28,694 nucleotides of DNA, taken from CAZCBN01 sp964496975. GTDB taxonomy: Bacteria; Planctomycetota; Phycisphaerae; Phycisphaerales; UBA1924. Of this stretch, positions 26,286 through 28,694 are shown piece after piece. The notes under the pieces were generated by a model. That model did not search any database and was not told the origin of the DNA. It saw only the letters and a list, made by a program, of their open reading frames with translations. The first letter of the stretch is position 1, and each line of letters opens with the position of its first letter. The position numbers were made by a program, and so were the translations under genes. The stretch lies in assembly GCA_964496975.1 (NCBI GenBank), contig CAZCBN010000036.1, positions 1-28,694 on the forward strand, written 5' to 3'.

Positions 26286-27128
26286 TCAGCCCCCCGCCCG
26301 AGACGCCGCGCCGCCCGGCCCAGCCCCGCCCCGCTTCACCAGTTCAAAGAGCCCGCACCCGAAGCTCAGCCCGAAGCTCCGAGACGCCGCCTCCGAGCGA
26401 ACGTCCACGCCCTCGTGCAGCCGCCCGCTGTTCCCGACGTACGCGAAGTCCACCACCTCGTACAAAGGGTCGATCATCCGCTCCAGAAGGTACGGCACGC
26501 CGAACACCCGGTGGGCATCAAACTCAACCCGCGAAGGCCCGATCGGCGTTGAAAAATACAGCCGCCCCCCCGGCTCCAACATCGCCGCGAGCGATGCCCA
26601 GCCCTTCAAATGCCCGACCGGGTCGATGGGGTCCCCGTACCGGCCCAGCCCAAAGTGCTCCAGCGCGTGAAGGCAGCTCACCGAGTCGCACGCACCCGCG
26701 AGCGGCCCCGCACCTGCCATCACGTCCATCGAGACAAACGTGACGTTCCGCACCCGCTCCGCCGTCGGGCGGATATCCACCACCTCCACCTCGCGGAAGC
26801 TCGCGATGTGCGCCACCAGCCCGTCCACGCGGGAACCCACGTCCACGTGCCGCCTCGGCCTTCGCGCGAAGACCTTCTGCGCCGTCCACAAATCGCCGTG
26901 AAAGTAGTGCCCCCGGGCCACACCGCCCGCCGCCGCGGCGTCGTGCAGCGAGGGCTTCCACGCACCCAGAGGCAGCGCCCCCTCCACCCCCCGCGTCAGC
27001 CGCCGATACGCCGATCGGTTCCGAAGGTGCGCGGGAAGACGGCGCAGCGACGCCCGCGCCCGCCGGGCGTCTAGGCCGAGCTCCTCGGCCACACCGGCCG
27101 CCCAGCGCCACGCCGACACCATCGCCAC
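26286..27128 (-). CDS. DUF268-family protein, methyltransferase-like, second copy
   Basis: A 280-residue paralogue of the gene at 22453-23241. It has the same order of motifs: YFHGDLWTAQKVFARRPRRHVDVGSRVDGLVAHIASF, VEVVDIRPTAE, SVSCLHALEHFGLGRYGDPIDPVGHLKGW, GGRLYFSTPIG, EFDAHRVFGVPYL. The GSAVGG loop of the other copy reads GSRVDG here. I prefer the GTG at 27128 because GAGGGG (27135-27140) is 6 bases before it; the ATG two codons on (27122) is the alternative. The tail (GGAGPGGAASRAGG) is low complexity. It lies between gmd and the flippase gene with gaps of 47 and 3 bp, so it is co-transcribed with them. Confidence 0.85.
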   Translation of the reverse strand: MAMVSAWRWAAGVAEELGLDARRARASLRRLPAHLRNRSAYRRLTRGVEGALPLGAWKPSLHDAAAAGGVARGHYFHGDLWTAQKVFARRPRRHVDVGSRVDGLVAHIASFREVEVVDIRPTAERVRNVTFVSMDVMAGAGPLAGACDSVSCLHALEHFGLGRYGDPIDPVGHLKGWASLAAMLEPGGRLYFSTPIGPSRVEFDAHRVFGVPYLLERMIDPLYEVVDFAYVGNSGRLHEGVDVRSEAASRSFGLSFGCGLFELVKRGGAGPGGAASRAGG

Positions 27129-27134
27129 GCCGTT

Positions 27135-27140
27135 CCCCTC
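27135..27140 (-). promoter_or_regulatory. Ribosome binding site of the second DUF268 gene
   Basis: GAGGGG on the minus strand, 6 bases before GTG 27128 and 12 before ATG 27122, which favours the GTG start. Confidence 0.5.
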
Positions 27141-27175
27141 TTGGACCGCGACGCCCCGCGGCGACTGCCCGGGCC

Positions 27176-28270
27176 TTACTGATCGTGCCCCGCGAACGCC
27201 GGCAGCTCGTGCCCCGCGTCGCGCAGCGTCTTCTCGCGACGCGCCAGCTCGATGTCGTGGTCCACCATCATCGCCGCCAGCTCTTCCACGCTCGTCTCCG
27301 GCTCCCACCCCAGCTTCTGCTTCGCCTTCACCGGGTTGCCCAGGAGCTGGTCCACCTCCGCCGGCCGCAGGTACCGCGGGTCAAACTCCACGTGGTCCTT
27401 GAAGTTCAGCCCCGCGTGCGCAAACGCCAGGTCCGCGAAGTGACGCACCGTGATCATCCGGTTCGTCGCGATCACGTAGTCGTCCGCCTGGTCCTGCTGC
27501 AGCATGAGCCACATCATCTTCACATAGTCGCCCGCGTAGCCCCAGTCGCGCTTGCTGTCGAGGTTGCCCAGGTAGACCTTCTTCTGCAGGCCCATCTTGA
27601 TGCGCCCCACCGCCCGCGTGATCTTCCGCGTCACGAACGTCTCGCCCCGCCGCGGGCTCTCGTGGTTGAACAGCACGCCGCACGACGCGTGCATCCCGTA
27701 GCTCTCCCGATAGTTCACCGTGATCCAGTGCGCCGCCACCTTCGCCACCGCGTAGGGGCTCCGCGGGTAGAACGGCGTCTTCTCCGTCTGCGGAACCTCC
27801 TGCACCAGCCCGTACTGCTCGCTGCTGCTCGCCTGGTAGTACCGCACCTGGAACCCGCTCTTGTTCTGGAACTCCCGCACCGCCTCCAGCAGCTTGTACG
27901 CCCCCATCGCCACCGTCTCGGCCGTGTAGATCGGCATGTCAAAGCTCACGCGCACGTGGCTCTGCGCCCCGAGGTTGTACACCTCGCTCGGCTTCACCGT
28001 CTCCACGATCCGGCTCAGGCTGTTCGCGTCGCACAGGTCCCCGTAGTGCAGCTTCAGACGGCCGCCCGAGATGTGCGGATCCAGGTACACGTGGTCGATC
28101 CGGCCCGTGTTGAAGCTCGAGCTGCGACGGATGATCCCGTGCACCTCGTACCCCTTGCCGATCAAAAACTCCGTCAGGTAGCTCCCGTCCTGACCGGTGA
28201 TGCCCGTGATGAGCGCACGCTTCCCGTTGAACGCCGGGACCGAAGACACAGACTGACCGTTCGCGGACAT
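27176..28270 (-). CDS. gmd: GDP-mannose 4,6-dehydratase
   Basis: A 364-residue extended SDR that makes GDP-4-keto-6-deoxy-D-mannose, the precursor of GDP-L-fucose. The cofactor site is GITGQDGSYL (23-32); IIRRSSSFNTGRIDH, LHYGDLCD, the active-site SSSEQYG (148-154) with its Ser-Glu pair, EVPQTEKTPFYPRSPYAVAKVAAHWITVNYRESYG with Tyr173 and Lys177, and LGNLDSKRDWGYAGDYVKMMW are all signature blocks of the family. Residues 1-15 are a short extra N terminus. AAAGGG (28277-28282) is 6 bases before the ATG at 28270. It is the first gene of the minus-strand group gmd, DUF268, wzx, CgeB-like. The enzyme for the next step is encoded by fcl at 10591. Confidence 0.96.
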   Translation of the reverse strand: MSANGQSVSSVPAFNGKRALITGITGQDGSYLTEFLIGKGYEVHGIIRRSSSFNTGRIDHVYLDPHISGGRLKLHYGDLCDANSLSRIVETVKPSEVYNLGAQSHVRVSFDMPIYTAETVAMGAYKLLEAVREFQNKSGFQVRYYQASSSEQYGLVQEVPQTEKTPFYPRSPYAVAKVAAHWITVNYRESYGMHASCGVLFNHESPRRGETFVTRKITRAVGRIKMGLQKKVYLGNLDSKRDWGYAGDYVKMMWLMLQQDQADDYVIATNRMITVRHFADLAFAHAGLNFKDHVEFDPRYLRPAEVDQLLGNPVKAKQKLGWEPETSVEELAAMMVDHDIELARREKTLRDAGHELPAFAGHDQ

Positions 28271-28522
28271 CGCGCGCCCTTTCACTTCCAGCCGCACCAC
28301 GCCCCGCGACACGCCCCCTCCGGACGCCGACCGCAGAGCCGCACCACACGCCCACCCCCGCCCCCGCACGCGAGAAGCCACCTCCCCCCGCGCGGGCGCA
28401 ACGATAAGGCCTCGGCCTCCTTTCGGCGATCCGGACGCCAAAGTTCGCCGCCGTCAACACTCCGCCCACCCCGCGGCCACCATCACCCCAGCCAAGCCCC
28501 CGCATCCGGGTAGCTCGCCCCC

Positions 28523-28694
28523 TCACTCCACCCCCACCCCCACACCCGCCCCCGCACCCACCCCCGCCCCCAGCCGGCCCCGACCCCCCGCCGGCCCCCC
28601 CGCCTCGCGCCACGACGCCGGCCACAGATCGCGCAAAGGCTGCGCGATCGCCTCGTGCTGCTCGTGCAGCACCGCCCGCTTCCCCGTCCACAGC
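28523..28694 (-). CDS. C-terminal fragment of an unknown protein, cut by the right edge
   Basis: Reading the minus strand from 28693, an open frame of 56 codons ends at TGA (28523-28525). The first part, LWTGKRAVLHEQHEAIAQPLRDLWPASWREAG, has ordinary protein composition (Trp, His, Leu, Glu) and G or C in almost every third position, unlike the other frames, which give only Gly/Ala/Arg. The last 25 residues are Gly, Ala and Val repeats (GVGAGAGVGVGVE). I do not recognise the family. It points the same way as gmd, with 252 bp between them; that gap is C-rich on the plus strand and shows no clear terminator. Confidence 0.55.
   Translation of the reverse strand, partial: LWTGKRAVLHEQHEAIAQPLRDLWPASWREAGGPAGGRGRLGAGVGAGAGVGVGVE

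Noticed and set aside
27939..28691. Minus-strand open frame overlapping gmd and its upstream gap
   Set aside because: Overlaps gmd in another frame and is Gly/Ala/Arg-rich; a different frame (28523-28693) has the better codon pattern at the edge.

Overview
The window is about 70% G+C. Its coding density, codon use (nearly all G or C at third positions) and gene families (S9 peptidase, Mrp ATPase, endonuclease/exonuclease/phosphatase-fold membrane proteins, DUF268 proteins, CgeB-type glycosyltransferase, intergenic CACAGG...CCTGTGCCACC palindromes) suggest a planctomycete, perhaps of the Phycisphaerae. This placement is inference; there is no rRNA or marker gene here. The dominant content is a surface-polysaccharide locus with housekeeping or unrelated genes interleaved.

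Layout. At 1-50 and 8567-8805 lie small dispersed palindromes. 61-2106 carries, on the minus strand, an Mrp/ApbC-type P-loop ATPase followed by an NTF2-like protein. A divergent plus-strand gene (2107-3414) encodes an Ala-rich LTxxQ-like protein. A low-GC gap (about 3430-3630) ends in a textbook intrinsic terminator. 3709-4875 is a membrane-anchored EEP-fold protein. 4974-8471 (minus) is an operon of two GT4 glycosyltransferases and a sulfotransferase. 8825-9682 (minus) is a WaaE-like GT2, and 9969-10421 (plus) a small secreted Tyr/Gly-rich protein with a strong terminator. 10591-11607 (minus) is GDP-L-fucose synthase. 11794-15001 (plus) is an S9 peptidase overlapping a degenerate EEP-fold protein. 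14993-20152 (minus) holds a putative Wzy polymerase, three GT2 enzymes and a hexapeptide acetyltransferase. 20316-23241 (plus) holds a GT11-like putative fucosyltransferase, a UDP-glucuronate 4-epimerase-like SDR and a DUF268 protein. 23396-28270 (minus) holds gmd, a second DUF268 protein, a Wzx-type flippase and a CgeB-like glycosyltransferase. The right edge carries the C-terminal end of a further minus-strand gene.

How the genes fit together: Gmd and Fcl would convert GDP-mannose to GDP-L-fucose. The epimerase would supply UDP-galacturonate or a similar sugar. About seven glycosyltransferases would build a repeat unit that could carry acetyl and sulfate groups. Wzx and Wzy would flip and polymerise it. 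No initiating phosphoglycosyltransferase and no Wza/Wzc export genes are present, so the locus is incomplete or extends outside the window. A sulfated, fucose-containing exopolysaccharide or O-antigen-like glycan is the most economical reading, but it is inferred from gene families only.

Non-coding features that stand out are four independent short tandem arrays (13-bp, 8-bp in two spacers, 15-bp, and a CCG triplet run), all in spacers or at gene ends; the palindromic family whose arms vary in a compensatory way; and the low-GC terminator-ended gap. I see no tRNA, rRNA, CRISPR array, transposase, integrase or phage gene.
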